DNA from: Antedon bifida
Taxonomy: Eukaryota > Echinodermata > Crinoidea > Comatulida > Antedonidae
Assembly: GCA_963402885.1 (NCBI GenBank)
Contig: OY727095.1
Location: forward strand, 8,747,001 to 8,811,000
Reading direction: 5' to 3'
Length of the DNA: 64,000 bases
Shown: positions 1 to 11,234 of the stretch, piece after piece
How the letters are laid out: each line of letters begins with the position of its first letter
Numbering within the stretch: the first letter of the stretch is position 1
Notes under the pieces: generated by a model
What the model saw: the letters and a program-made list of their open reading frames with translations, nothing else
Databases searched by the model: none
What the model was told of the DNA's origin: nothing
Position numbers and translations under genes: made by a program

Positions 1-270
1 TGCTATATTAGCGAAAACATGTTGAAAAATACATCACTGAATTTGAATACTGTATGTCATTTATTTTCTGATGGTGGGGCTTGTTTTCCAAAATATGTTT
101 GTTATGTAATGAATTAAATCAAGATAAAGAATATTAAATGAATTGCTTATTATAGACATTTCGGTAACAATAGTATAAAATGTTCTGTAAATAATAAAAT
201 AAATAATTGTTTTAGTGTACTGTTTGTAAATGTGTCAATTCGCTTTCACCCTAGATGGAGGTTCATTCCT

Positions 271-576
271 AAGACCCCATTTACACCTAACTTACGATTT
301 TGGGCCAGCCTAAGGTTTCCAATCGGTAAGTATTAACACTCCATAAATGTAGGCCAGCCCTGGGCCGGATGCAGATCTGGACCACCTCTTGAGTAGGTCC
401 AGGAGTGGCTTTTACATTTGGGCCAGCTTATGCAGTGAACTGTGACCAGTGGCTTGAGAAATGAAGTAAAATTAATCATCAGAGCCGTAGTTTGGAATGT
501 CAACACGCTGGATCGGGCCCAAACGGTTAAATGTGATTTCGGCCCAGGGCCAAATTGTAAGTGTAAATGGTGTCTT
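271..576. mobile_element. GC-rich MITE inserted in the outermost junction copy
   Basis: The ends are inverted repeats: the left begins AAGACCCCATTTACAC and the right ends GTGTAAATGGTGTCTT, with further inverted similarity around the GGGCC blocks inside. About 306 bp, no coding capacity. It splits a degenerate copy of the PANK junction repeat: CCTAGATGGAGG lies to its left and TAAGTTGCTTATTG to its right. No unambiguous target duplication was seen. Confidence 0.7.
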
Positions 577-627
577 AATAATGGGGTCAATAAGTTGCTT
601 ATTGCAGTGTTGCTTATTTACTGATGA

Positions 628-895
628 AACTTTTCAATTCTCTTTCTCAGCCTAGGTGGAGGTACATTCCTAGGTCTAAGTTGCTTATTGAATACTGAAA
701 CTGTTCAATTCTCTTTCTCAGCCTAGGTGGAGGTACATTCCTAGGTCTAAGTTGCTTATTGAATACTGAAACTTTTCAATTCTCTTTCTCAGCCTAGGTG
801 GAGGTACATTCCTAGGTCTAAGTTGCTTATTGATACTGAAACTTTTCAATTCTTTCTCAGCCTAGGTGGAGGTACATTCCTAGGTCTAAGTTGCC
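628..895 (+). repeat. Tandem repeat of the PANK intron/exon junction, ~71 bp unit
   Basis: Each unit holds a polypyrimidine tract, a splice acceptor (TTCTCAG) and the start of the PANK exon (CCTAGGTGGAGGTACATTCC). Exon-like starts fall at 651, 722, 793 and 861, so spacings are 71, 71 and 68 bp. Only the last continues into the full coding exon; the first three run into TTGAATACTGAAAC and the next polypyrimidine tract. A fifth, degenerate copy at about 233-270 is interrupted by a MITE, and its remainder appears at about 584-605. Confidence 0.9.
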
Positions 896-3800
896 TATTG
901 ACTGGTTGTAAAACATTTGAAGAAGCAATAGAGATGGCTGCCAAGGGAGATAGTTCAAACTGTGATAAGTTGGTTCAAGACATATATGGGGGTGATTACG
1001 ATAGATTTGGCCTACCAGGATCTACTGTAGCTAGCAGGTAAACATGTTTTTTAATTTTCCTGAATCAACAAACAAGATACAGTTGATTTTATTAAAATGT
1101 AATAACATAACCAAATTAAAATAAATAATTAGTTACCAATATATCATAATTAATATTTGGTAAATGTAAACACTTTGAATAAATAATCTCCATTGGTGTG
1201 GAAATATGATCTTTGGAAGATGATATGCAAAATTGTTTCCTGAATATGGTTATAGTCAGTATAATAAAATATTATTATCCTACTGGTAAAATTCAATTCA
1301 AACTAAAAAGCATTTTCAGGTATTTTCCTTCTTCTCCATGTGAAGTTCTAGATTAGTGGATGTTACCTAAAAACAGAGGCCTTGGATTTGAATCCTATTA
1401 AATTCCAATGTTGTGAACACACTGCCACCTATTTTCATCATTATATTACTGTCCTATCCTTGGGCAAAAACTAATTAGATAAAAAATAATAAATATATAT
1501 CTCTGGTGCACGTGCGTACAATTGATGGACTAGTGCTATTCCGTCGTACAACGCCGAGAGTGTTAAAGAGTCGCTATCCAATCAGGTTTGAACAATAACA
1601 TGAAAGCCCCAGTGGTCTAATGGTTAGGACATCTGCATATCAAGCAGAAGGTTCTGGGGTTGAATCTCGGTTGGTGCGACTTTTTCTCATTCCGATTTCC
1701 TCATCTTTATCATTTCAAATTCAATTTTAATTAATTAAATTTCAGTATATCACCGAGGGTTTTTTCTATGCCTGTGATGTTTATGTATATATCTCAAAAT
1801 GATATTAAATTAGAGAAACATATTTTAATTGAAATTATACTTTTTACATAAAAGACATTTTTGTTATAGTTTTGGTAAAATGCATCTTGAAGATAGTCAG
1901 CAAGAGGCAAGCAAATATGACCTGGCTCGGGCAACACTTGTCACAATAACTAATAACATCGGTTCAATAGCGAGGATGTGCGCTAGGAACGAGGTATTTA
2001 TTCATTCAATTTTTAAAGGGTTTTTATTTAAAAGTGCATATATAAATGAATCAAATCTTTATTTGTTTTACTATAAAAATGTGTACATGTACATATGTAA
2101 AATTGTTTTCCTCAACAGAAATATGGTAAAAAACAAACATTCACAATTACATCATACATAGATAAAATTATATTTTATAAAAAAGATTCATTAAACATAC
2201 ATCAATCCCATATAAGAATGAAATCAAAGAACTGGCAACAAAAAAGGGAAGACAAAAACATAGTAGAGACCTCACAGCATACTCAGAGACTACCTGGGGA
2301 AGGACAGCAAATAACAGAAAAGATATAATAGAACACATGATAACGTATGAATAAATGAAAGACTTTAATGTTACAGTAACTGCCAGTGCCCTTTTACTGT
2401 TATTTCCTATCTTTTGGATGGGAGTTTAAGCTGTTGGTTCCATTTACTATAAAAGGCACATGTGCACAAGCAAAAAGTCTGTATATATTTGGGTAGAAGA
2501 TAGTTTTGTGGTAGTAGTAGTTAGGCAATCTAGAAACAGGACACTGAGCTCGCCTTGCCAAGATAGGAACTCGTAACAGTCCTTTGATCTTATGTCTGGC
2601 TGCGACAAATAGCAACAGTACTGTACTATGTACATATTCTCTGTAAAGTCTTAAGGGGTATGTCATGATCGTGTCACAGCCACAGATATACCATTTGATC
2701 TCCGAAGCTCAGCATCCTGTTGTTAGATTGCCTTGGCAGAAAGTAGTAAAGTTGGTAGGCTTGAACCAGCTACGATACATTCAATAATCTTGCTTTTTCT
2801 GGCTACCATTTATTCAATAATAATGAATCATATCATAAAATTTATGATTTTTCAAAATGTTTAAAAACTTATTCAGGGCATTGAGAAGATTGTATTCGTA
2901 GGCAACTTTTTGAGAGTGAACACAATAGCAATGAAACTGTTGGCATATGCAATGGAGTATTGGTCACAAGGCGCTCTCAAGGCGTTGTTCCTGGAACATG
3001 AAGTAAGTTTGTTTAATCAACACTTAGTGTTTTAGTTTCATAACTGAAACTAAAAAAAAGAAAAGAAATTACTGAAAAAACATTCTATAATCACATGAGG
3101 CATAAACACAACAATTCCCAGAAAATTCATGGATTAATTTCCGATAATGAAATACGATTATATCAGAAATGATCAGATATTTAATTTGAATCATACTGAT
3201 TTTTACAAATTATTTCCTTATTTTATTTATATTTCCTATAATTATGGTGGATAAATGATGTGGTATAGCACATATCAATCGGTTCTTTTCCTGAATTTTT
3301 TTTGGATATGTGCGGGCAAAACAAAAAGAAAGAAATAAATAAAAACTAGATTGGGTGCTATCGATTGTTTGTTTACATAAGTTTTCTCAATTATGGAAAT
3401 TTGAATTTGGTTCTCTACGAACCCACTGCAGCCACAGTGCAACACCTATTATGAGCGACAGGGACCATTATACCGTGGTAACTAACTACTCTAAAGTTCT
3501 GTCTACACTATCAAACTTTATGTGACAAAAGGATGTGATGTGCCCATATATGGACATGATGATGTCATATCACTACCAAATTTGGGCATATCACCACCAT
3601 ATTTGGACACATCACACTTGTCAAACTAGTTTGATAGTGTAGACAGAGCTTTAAGATACACTTGGTTCTTTAAGTGCACACTGGAATTTTAGTGTTAATT
3701 GTTCTTATCCGAGAAGACTACCACCAGAACTGTGGTCAAGGAGAGCCTTGAACCTGTAAAGCTTTGATTTTCAGTGGCCCTGCTCGCCCACCCGTCTTGT

Positions 3801-4010
3801 CTATACAATTTCATTTTTGTGTCAACTATATTGCGCGCCCAGCTTAGAAAACCAAGAATTTGAATGGTAGCTAGACTTTTTCACGGAAATAGACAAATTT
3901 AACTTTAATTTTTTATTTTGTAGGGCTACTTTGGTTCAGTTGGTGCATTTCTGGAACTCATTTTACCTTACCTTGACCAGCCTGAGCTTCAAGCCAATGG
4001 CTTTTTATAA
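861..4010 (+). CDS. PANK: Pantothenate kinase (PANK), 3' part: four last coding exons
   Basis: Phosphorylates pantothenate, the first committed step of coenzyme A synthesis. Coding exons read as 861-1037, 1870-1993, 2877-3002 and 3924-4010 (stop TAA 4008-4010), all with GT-AG borders and matching phases. The first exon encodes [16 protein letters not shown], then [15 protein letters not shown]. The second carries [19 protein letters not shown], the third [10 protein letters not shown] and LKALFLEHE, the fourth [12 protein letters not shown]. These are the C-terminal acetyl-CoA-binding and dimer blocks of eukaryotic type II PANK as remembered from human PANK1-3. The N-terminal ATP-binding half lies upstream of the window. 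The tail after GAFLEL is longer than in human PANK3 and ends in GFL. Tandem copies of the first acceptor precede exon 861. Introns hold a tRNA-like SINE, a possible LINE tail, a 5S-like stretch and a MITE. Family identity is certain; which paralogue is not. Confidence 0.93.
1606..1677 (+). mobile_element. tRNA-like sequence (SINE head or tRNA pseudogene)
   Basis: It folds as a tRNA cloverleaf: acceptor GCCCCAG (1606-1612) against TTGGTGC (1671-1677) with one mismatch and a wobble, D-arm GTCTAATGGTTAGGAC, anticodon stem TCTGC/GCAGA with loop ATATCAA, and a T-arm around GGGGTTGAATCTC. The loop would give anticodon ATC (Asp). Animal tRNA-Asp uses GTC, and the B box is imperfect, so a SINE head or pseudogene is more likely than a working tRNA. 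A T run follows at 1681. It lies in a PANK intron. Confidence 0.6.
2217..2354 (+). pseudogene. Possible 3' end of a LINE reverse-transcriptase ORF
   Basis: An open frame of about 45 codons reads [11 protein letters not shown], then [16 protein letters not shown] and a stop at 2352-2354. The ending resembles the tail of non-LTR retrotransposon ORF2 (TW-x-ANNR-x-W type). No RT catalytic motif is present; if real it is a 5'-truncated insertion in a PANK intron. Confidence 0.3.
2680..2770 (+). repeat. 5S rRNA-like degenerate sequence (possible SINE3 relic)
   Basis: The segment TTGATCTCCGAAGCTCAGCA resembles the 5S rRNA internal promoter block (GATCTCGGAAGCTAAGCAG), and GGTAGGCTTG about 60 bp on resembles the 5S 3' end. 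CAGCCACAGATATACCA before it is reminiscent of the 5' end. The divergence suggests a 5S-derived SINE or pseudogene. Confidence 0.35.
3493..3652. mobile_element. MITE-A copy (PANK intron)
   Basis: Member of a ~160 bp family with TIRs AAGCTCTGTCTACACTATCA...TGATAGTGTAGACAGAGCTT. Subterminal arms (TGTGATGTGCCCATATATGG) are also inverted, so it folds into a long hairpin; the centre repeats CATATTTGGGCATATCACTAC. Flanks are TA-rich (TAA/TTA). No coding capacity. Confidence 0.9.
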
Positions 4011-6105
4011 AACCAGCAAATGTGATCTCTTCCAACCATTTCTAGTATTCACATATGCATACCAGATAGTGCTGCTGGTGGGCCATAACGATTCTAGCCT
4101 GTAAGCATGTAGGGTGCTACAACTTTATGTAGAAATATATATTGCCAATGTCATAGGATTTTGGCCGAATGTTCTAGGAATTTAGGCTCCACCCCTGGTT
4201 AACCTTCTAAACTTCTAAAATATGCAATAAGTAATTAAATAAACGGTTATATTTAACCAGAACTCTGTTATCTATCCACACAGTGTGCTTCAGGTTGACT
4301 ATTTTTTTTTTCCGATTTAAGTAAATATAATTACTATGTGACATTAAAATTTCCTAGCAACAAAATGTATTTTAAAATTAAAGATGGGAGTGGAGGGTGC
4401 GGTGGTGTTGGGGAAGGGAAAAATATATTTTGTAAAAATGACAGCAAGAATTTCTGTAATAAATGTATTTTAATAAGTTGCCTTAAAGAACAAACATTTT
4501 TCCTTTTGGGTAAATTATAAAAAATTACTTCCATAAATATTTAGAATATTACACAATATAGGTATAAATACAAATAATTTTTACTAAAAATATACCCATA
4601 TTTGTAAAAAAAAAACGTTTTGGCTTCCCAAACAAATTTTATTATTACTTTTAACAGTCACTGCCATTTTTATCTTCTATACCATGAGGGTATATTAAAG
4701 AACATTATATTAGTTCTGTATTATTTTTATAAATACATAGACAGATTAGTATCCCACTGATGCAGCTAATCAAATATTATAGTTTTGTTTATATTTTGAA
4801 AATAGTTTATTTTATTACATTTATAAAACTATATAATACAGAAGTTTGTGAAAGCTAAACATTTTGAAATGGGCATTAACGCAATGGTTCAACATCCACT
4901 TGATACTGTGCTAATTTTTAAGGGGTTAGTCTGTCTATGTTGCAGATTCAGAGACTATGTGTACCTGGGTTGGATTTGTGCAGAAATTGTGTTCAGTATT
5001 GCGAGAGATTTAACATTTTTGTTTTGTAGTTGTGTTGAAACTACTAAAATCTTCTTCCCACTTATATATCACTTTTTATAATCGATTTTTTATCTCTTGA
5101 AAATCCATCAAAACCTTTTCTTCCTGACAGAAATTCTTTACACCTTATCACCACATAGATTATTCTATTCTAGGATCCTAATTCATTGTAAGACCCATGG
5201 TTACAAAAACTAGCAGCAAATAAAACTATGGGCAAAAATCATCAAAAAAAGCTTGGTGGGACCCCAAAATATATTGTACTCTAGTACCTAGTAGTATAAC
5301 AATATAAGAAAAATATATATTACACTGTAAATATATTATAAAATGGTTGTATGTGCCCCTTAATCCCAAAACAATGAAAGAAAATTAAAAGCAATACATT
5401 TTATAATAATAAATAGGTATTTACTATGTTCTAGTTTGAATAGACTAGTATAGTTCTGTTTTGTACTAGCAATATCATTCCTATCCATAATCTGTATATT
5501 GCCCTCTAGTTGGGATTCCATATCAAATGTTGACCAAATGTCTTACATATTGAGATCTTGTACTCATCTTGAATATTGAATAATTTAGGTATAAGTTTTC
5601 TGAAAATCAGCAATTAATGTACTGTATCTCTATATTTTGCATACATTTGTCCAGTATCATAGGCAGATTCTGTAATACAGTGTCATATATGTATCACATG
5701 TGATACCCCTATTACAGAATGTGTACATGACGGCTAATAACAAATGGTCGTGTATTTATCTTTTAAATACACATTGGTTTCTATGTTTAATCTGTTATGA
5801 CCATTTTAAATCAGTTAAAGTAAAATTAAAATTTTATGATTATTTTGTCATTTTAGCAAATTTATTGTTTTATATATTGATTCAAATAGATTATTTTACT
5901 AAATTGCTATTTTTAAATATTATTGTGAATATAATTATCATAAAAGTCTTTAATGTAATAAAAAGAATATATATGTATATTTATGGATGTGGGTAGATAG
6001 TATTTTGATGGGTTATAAATATTGATACATTTTATTAGACAATTTAATTATTTGTATTACTACTACTCACCTTTGAATGTTCATTTATTAAATTATAGTA
6101 TAGTA
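4011..6105. other. Gene-free AT-rich interval downstream of PANK
   Basis: PANK 3' UTR material (AATAAA near 4237) followed by AT-rich DNA. Short open frames here have no recognisable domain and low-complexity composition. No further gene, RNA or mobile element was recognised. Confidence 0.5.
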
Positions 6106-6640
6106 GGTGATGCCTTCAGGACCCGAACCTCTATGAAGGTGACGCCTTCGGGACCCGAACCTCTATGAAGGTGACGCCTTTGGGACCCGAACCTCTATGA
6201 AGGTGACGACTTCGGGACCCGAACCTCTATAAAGGTGACGACTTTGGGACCCGAACCTCCATGAAGGTGACGCCTTCGGGACCCAAACCTCTATGAAGGT
6301 GACGCCTTCGGGACCCGAACCTCTTTAAAGTTGATGCCGTCGGGACCCGAACCTCTATAAAGTTGATGCCTTCGGGACCCGAACCTCTATGAAGGTGATG
6401 CCTTTGGGACCCTAACCTCTATGAAGGAGATGCCTTCGGGACCCGAATCTCTATGAAGGATATGCCTTCGGGACCTGAATCTTTATGAAGGAGATGCCTT
6501 CGGGACCCGAATCTCTATGAAGGATATGCCTTCATGACCCGAACCTCTATGAAGGTGATGCCTTTGGGACACGAACCTCTATATGAAGGTGATGCCTTCG
6601 GGACCCGAACCTCTATGAGGGTGACGCCTTCATCACTGAC
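6106..6640. repeat. Minisatellite, 32 bp unit, about 16 copies
   Basis: The unit is roughly GACGCCTTCGGGACCCGAAC followed by CTCTATGAAGGT. Spacing between ACCCGAACC blocks is 32 bp in regular parts. Copies vary by single bases, and the array becomes more divergent at 6430-6540. It is much more GC-rich than its surroundings and is followed by a fragment of the CTATTAAGGGGACA-type repeat. Confidence 0.9.
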
Positions 6641-7194
6641 CCTTAATATGTTCACCCCCGAATAATTGTTGACCGTATAGTATATTTACCTTGTTTATTT
6701 CACGGTAGTGTGAATAGAGGTGTCCACTCCTAAATAGAGGTGTCCACTCCTAAATGAGGGATTCTACTGTGTTTGAACGTTCATTCGCGACTATTGTAGT
6801 TTTATTATTGGCTGGGATTTTCTTGATAACCTCATGTATGTAACGACGAAATTTACTTTACCCAGTAATAATACCTAAGAGGCTAATTTTATTAAAATAA
6901 TAGGTACACTCCCTGGGCTGAACTGTTTTATGTGTTTTTTTATAATGTAAATTGTTGATAATAATATAAATATTTAGCTTGGTTGGCTGGTGACAATTAA
7001 AACTTCCATAACAAATAAATAAATCAATAATTAAATGAACAATACGGTTGTTTTGTGTGTTTTTGTTAGCCACATACAAATCAAACACAAATAGACAGTT
7101 GTTTTGATGGGGAAGAAACTGGAAATTTAGCAAAAAATAGAAGAAAGTAGTACAATGGGTCACCCGCGGGACCCAAAACAAGTTTGCAGAGTGT

Positions 7195-7490
7195 CCATTG
7201 AATAGGGTTTGGCTGTGTATTATTACACGGTGAAGTGTCTCTTGAATATAGTTTGGCTGTAGTGTTATTGCACGGTACAGTGTCTCTTGAATATGGTTGG
7301 GATGTAGTGTTATTACACGGTAAAGTGTCCCTTGAATATGGTTGGGATGTAGTGTTATTACACGGTAAAGTGTCCCTTTAATAATAGGGTTTGGCTGTAG
7401 TGTTATTACACGGTAAAGTGTCCCTTTAATAGGATTTGGCAGTAGTGTTATTACACGGTAAGGTGTCCCTTTATAGAGTTTCCCCAGAAT
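7195..7490. repeat. Minisatellite, 45 bp unit, about six copies
   Basis: CACGG blocks recur at 7226, 7271, 7316, 7361, 7409 and 7454. The unit contains GTAGTGTTATTACACGGTAA then AGTGTCCCTTGAATA. Because 45 is a multiple of three, the minus strand stays open as 15-residue repeats, but this is not a convincing protein. Confidence 0.88.
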
Positions 7491-7744
7491 GGGAGGGTCC
7501 ATAGACTAATTATAATTCCATAAAGGTTTTACAATATATTTCTAAATACGTATGTAAACCATTTCATTTTATGACACGTATTGTATACACTTACACGTCA
7601 TAAAGTAGCAATTGTTATATGAATATGGTAATTTTAGCAATGTATTGTATTTTCGCTATTAATTCACATTATACGTTTTGAAATTAATCTTAGATAACGT
7701 CAATTATCTACTGGACAATGCTTATCTTTTATGGTCTGAAAAGG

Positions 7745-7880
7745 ACCTTAAAACTGTCCGTAATAAACTAACTAACTCTCCATGACGGTTGTCACATAAT
7801 GCTTTGTATTATTTTTTATTGTATTTATATGTTTCATATGGACAGTTTGTCTGAAATAAAGTTGAATTGATTGATTAATA
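7745..7880 (+). mobile_element. Possible LINE 3' end with ATTGATTGATTAA tail
   Basis: The stretch ends with AAATAAAGTTGAATTGATTG, a polyadenylation-like signal followed by a short tandem tail, as at the 3' ends of some non-LTR elements. A similar AAATAAAGTTGAACTAAATT occurs at about 48,187. No coding part remains. Confidence 0.35.
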
Positions 7881-8061
7881 AATAATTGTCTGTCAACTTC
7901 ATATCGTAAAGAAATTACGGTTACTAAAGAAAATCGATTAAATATGATATTCTTATTACAGTATTTGATTTTTAACTGAGAAATTGTGCATGTACATCGT
8001 TTATATATTAATATAATAATAATCGATCAATCTCCTTGGAAATACGCGTATGGTAGTAGAA

Positions 8062-8520
8062 TATTTAGTGTAGTGGCAAATGCAGAGGACGAAGAGGATA
8101 TATAATGAATATCTAAGAATATCTAGTTTTTAATGGGGAGGATAAGTGGTATGGGGTGGGATCTATAGTGAAGGGAAATATGCAAGATTGAGGATGCATA
8201 ATAGTACCTATGTAGTGTAGTGGCAAATGCAGAGGACGCAGAGGATACCTAGTGGGAAGAATATCTAATTTTTAATGGGGAGGATAAGTGGTATGGGGTG
8301 GGATAATATAGTGAAGGGGAATATGCAAGATTGGGGATGCATATAAGTGTACCATAGTAGAAAATGTAGTGTAGTGACACATTCGGATAATCTTAATAAA
8401 TACTTTAGTTAGGAGGATACCACCTTGGTGGGGAGGATATCCGATTAGTGATGAGAATAGGTAGGGTTGAATCTAGTAAAGCGGAATATGTAAGATGGTG
8501 GATGCATAATGGGATATGAA
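8062..8520 (+). repeat. Purine-rich tandem repeat, ~145-150 bp unit, three copies
   Basis: Copies start at about 8066, 8214 and 8366 with GTGTAGTGGCAAATGCAGAG, then TTTTTAATGGGGAGGATAAG and TGGTATGGGGTGGGAT, ending in AGATTGGGGATGCAT. The first two are about 90% alike by eye; the third is degenerate. Confidence 0.8.
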
Positions 8521-8569
8521 AGAGTAGGGTGCATTTGGGAGAATATAGGAATGAAGATGTAGGCCTACA

Positions 8570-10830
8570 GGTAGTGAGATATGCAAGATGTGTGGAGAGG
8601 TAATTTGCATTCTGTTATTTTGTACATGCAATTCGAGGAATATAATTAATTTCGGTATTATACCATACCATTATATACTTTAATTCAATCGCTATCTATA
8701 CCCATATATCTCGATAAACGTTTGTGCAGTTAACGCGTCAATAGGCAAATGTTAAACGTTTGACAGTATCATGATGACGCTAACGATTTCATAATGCATT
8801 TTCACTTATATCATTTAACGATACCAACATTTCCATGACAACAGTGTCGCGACGATGATAATGATATAATCTGCATTTATAAAATGCAATCAAACATTTA
8901 ATAATCAAAAGTGCGGCACATATTATCGTGAGAAGTTGCAGGGGTCAGTGTGCTCTACATCTGGTGTCAGAATTTTTGCAAATTTATTCAAATTAAATTG
9001 GTTACGTAAGCATGACTGCATTGAAAATGGAGAAATAAACACCGAGTGCTAAAAAATGTCGTATCGTATATGATTATTAAAATATCTTTGCTGTGTGGGG
9101 TAGGCCTACTTCCAATGTGTTTCACATTGTGTTTTGACCCACCCGAACGACAGCAAGATGTTGTCTATTTAGGCGCGGCCTATGCATGTTTTTAGACCAA
9201 AATGTAGAGGCTTACGTCACACTGACTGACACCACATTGTTCTCCACCCAAAAGGTTGCACTTAGTTTTTACGTTAAACTAGGCCTAACTTCGGATCCAA
9301 GTCTTTTATTTAACAGGTAAAAAGCATAATATTTTAATATTTAGTACTGGTAGTATTTTTATGCTGACATAAAGATAGAAATCAAACATTGAATGAAAAT
9401 ATTCGGTAAAACCAGGGAAGAGTGAAATTCTTCCCTGGTAAAAACATGGAGTTAACCATGGTAAAACAAACGAAATTATACGTGAAAAATATACGTGTGT
9501 TGAATTAAAGGCTTTAAAAATAATTGTTTAAAATTTTTTTGTTGAATATGCCATTTTAATGTTCATGCATAATTGGATTGGAAAACTATCTACCTGAAAA
9601 AACTGTAAACAAATTATAGTCCAATTGACTAATGGGTTTCCGTTTGTTTTGTCAACATGATTTGAAAGCTTGATTTTGTCCCCGATTTTTTTTCTGCGGA
9701 ACAACTACAAAATGGCCATTCAAAATCTGATTTTATTAATCATCAATTTTTGGGGGACAATATATCTTTATTCGAATTCATTTTTGACAAATTCAAAATA
9801 CTGGTTGAATGTACTTTGCTCTGTTCATATGACTTTAATAATATTTAAATATTTACTAATGGCTTGCATATCCATTGTTGTTTGTTCATATTCTATATTA
9901 TATTTGAACGTCAGCACTTAAAACGTTGAGCAAATTCCAAGATGGATGTTTGCGTTGGTGTGTATAAAGCTTAACAAAATAATGAAACCGCGTCTAATAG
10001 TCTGATTTATAAACGACTATTTTCCAAGTATAAAAATGTGATGAAATTAAAATCTCTTGTATTTATTAGGCCTTTCTCTTAAAGATGTATTGTCTCCCAA
10101 AAACCTGAAAAATAATGAATAATAAATCAGACTTTTAAAAAAATTAAATAATTTTTAATATATCTTTAATTAAATAATCTCGGTATCGTACGAAGGCTCT
10201 AAGCCTATTTGTGTTTGGAATCACATAATAATAGGCCTATATAACGTTATTTTGAAAACCAAGGACATCATTGTTATATTCCAAGGTTCACAGAAATACA
10301 TTTATTACATATTATTAAATATCTATATATTGTTTATGGCACAGTATGTATAAAACACGTTTGGACCTCCGGCCTATTTGATGATAACGTAGAAACAACA
10401 CGTGTTTGTGTTGCGTCGTTTTGTTTAATTATTGATTATGAAGACGCGACATACATTACTATCATTATTTATGTCAAAGGTTCAAAACAGCTATTAAGTC
10501 TACTTTATCGTCGCATAATGCCTTTAAATGAATTTCTTTAATAAATGAACTCCATTAAATGCTGCTCGGTCATTTAATTATCGAATACGGTATTTCTAGT
10601 TTAATAATATCGTCGTGAATATTACAATTATTCTTCGAAAATACCACGCACCATTATTGATCGCCCTTAAATTATTGGATTCAGACAAATAATAATTAAT
10701 AGTATTTTCGCAGACATACATAAGCCATAGATTTTTTCTTTTACTTTTCTCGCGATCTACTTAAACAAATAAAATAAAAATATAAATTCAGTTTTACTTA
10801 GATTCAAGTGTCAACAATTACCACAGTGGC
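8570..10830. other. Gene-free interval
   Basis: AT-rich DNA with no convincing exon on either strand. It holds TAGGCCTA octamers at 9101, 9280 and 10232 (one lies just upstream at 8560) and a short perfect hairpin at 9411-9439. The longest open frame (about 9670-9921) is hydrophobic and AT-driven and is not supported as a gene. Confidence 0.5.
9411..9439. repeat. Short perfect hairpin, ACCAGGGAAGA stem
   Basis: ACCAGGGAAGA (9411-9421) and TCTTCCCTGGT (9429-9439) form an 11-bp perfect stem with loop GTGAAAT. Related hairpins occur near 46,651, 56,046 and 56,130. Confidence 0.75.
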
Positions 10831-10922
10831 GTAACGCAGAAGCCAGAGACCCCTGGCTTAGGTAAAGTGGCCATCCATTTCTGGAGGCTTCGGGCGTTTT
10901 TAGCCTTTTTCGATATATTATA
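10831..10922 (+). mobile_element. Interspersed repeat beginning CAGTGGCGTAACGC
   Basis: It contains CAGTGGCGTAACGCAGAAGC and GAGGCTTCGGGCGTTTTTAG. A related inverted copy occurs at 57,426-57,578, sharing GTGGCGTAA, AAGTGGCC and CGGGCGTTTTTAG. CAGTGGCGTA-type ends are common on non-autonomous DNA elements; class unresolved. Confidence 0.55.
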
Positions 10923-10923
10923 T

Positions 10924-11234
10924 ATATAAGTTGGGGACCCCTCATGAAACGTCACAAAATAAACATGAATATTCATTATCCATATTCATAAGATGTGACG
11001 CAAGAATTGAGCTACTTAGCTAGTTCGCTAATACAAACGATTTCCGTCGAGTCGTCTGTGTAGTCAAGTGGATTAGACTATGAACTTTACATGTCAATGT
11101 ATAAGTTTCAAATCCCATTAGCAAATTCTTTTTACTTTATAGTGAGAGAGAGATTATTTACAGGGTTTATAGGTTTAGTTATATTTATTAAGTAGTTCGG
11201 CTATCTTTCACATAAGGGGCCCCCAACTTATGTA
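10924..11234 (+). mobile_element. TIR-bounded element with an internal tRNA-like (pol III) region
   Basis: The left end reads ATAAGTTGGGGACCCCTCAT and the right end AAGGGGCCCCCAACTTATGT, imperfect inverted repeats with possible TA flanks. Inside, 11,050-11,130 resembles a tRNA: TGTAGTCAAGTGGATTAGAC fits an A box and AAGTTTCAAATCCC a B box. Either a SINE captured in a MITE or a composite element. Confidence 0.5.

Noticed and set aside
1606-1677. Functional tRNA-Asp gene
   Set aside because: Anticodon would be ATC, the B box is imperfect and the acceptor stem has a mismatch; better as a SINE head or pseudogene.
6106-6640. CRISPR-like repeat array
   Set aside because: Units are contiguous without unique spacers and the genome is eukaryotic.
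6858-7502. 214-codon minus-strand open frame with VITLQPN repeats
   Set aside because: Driven by the 45-bp minisatellite; the remainder is AT-rich without a domain or splice context.
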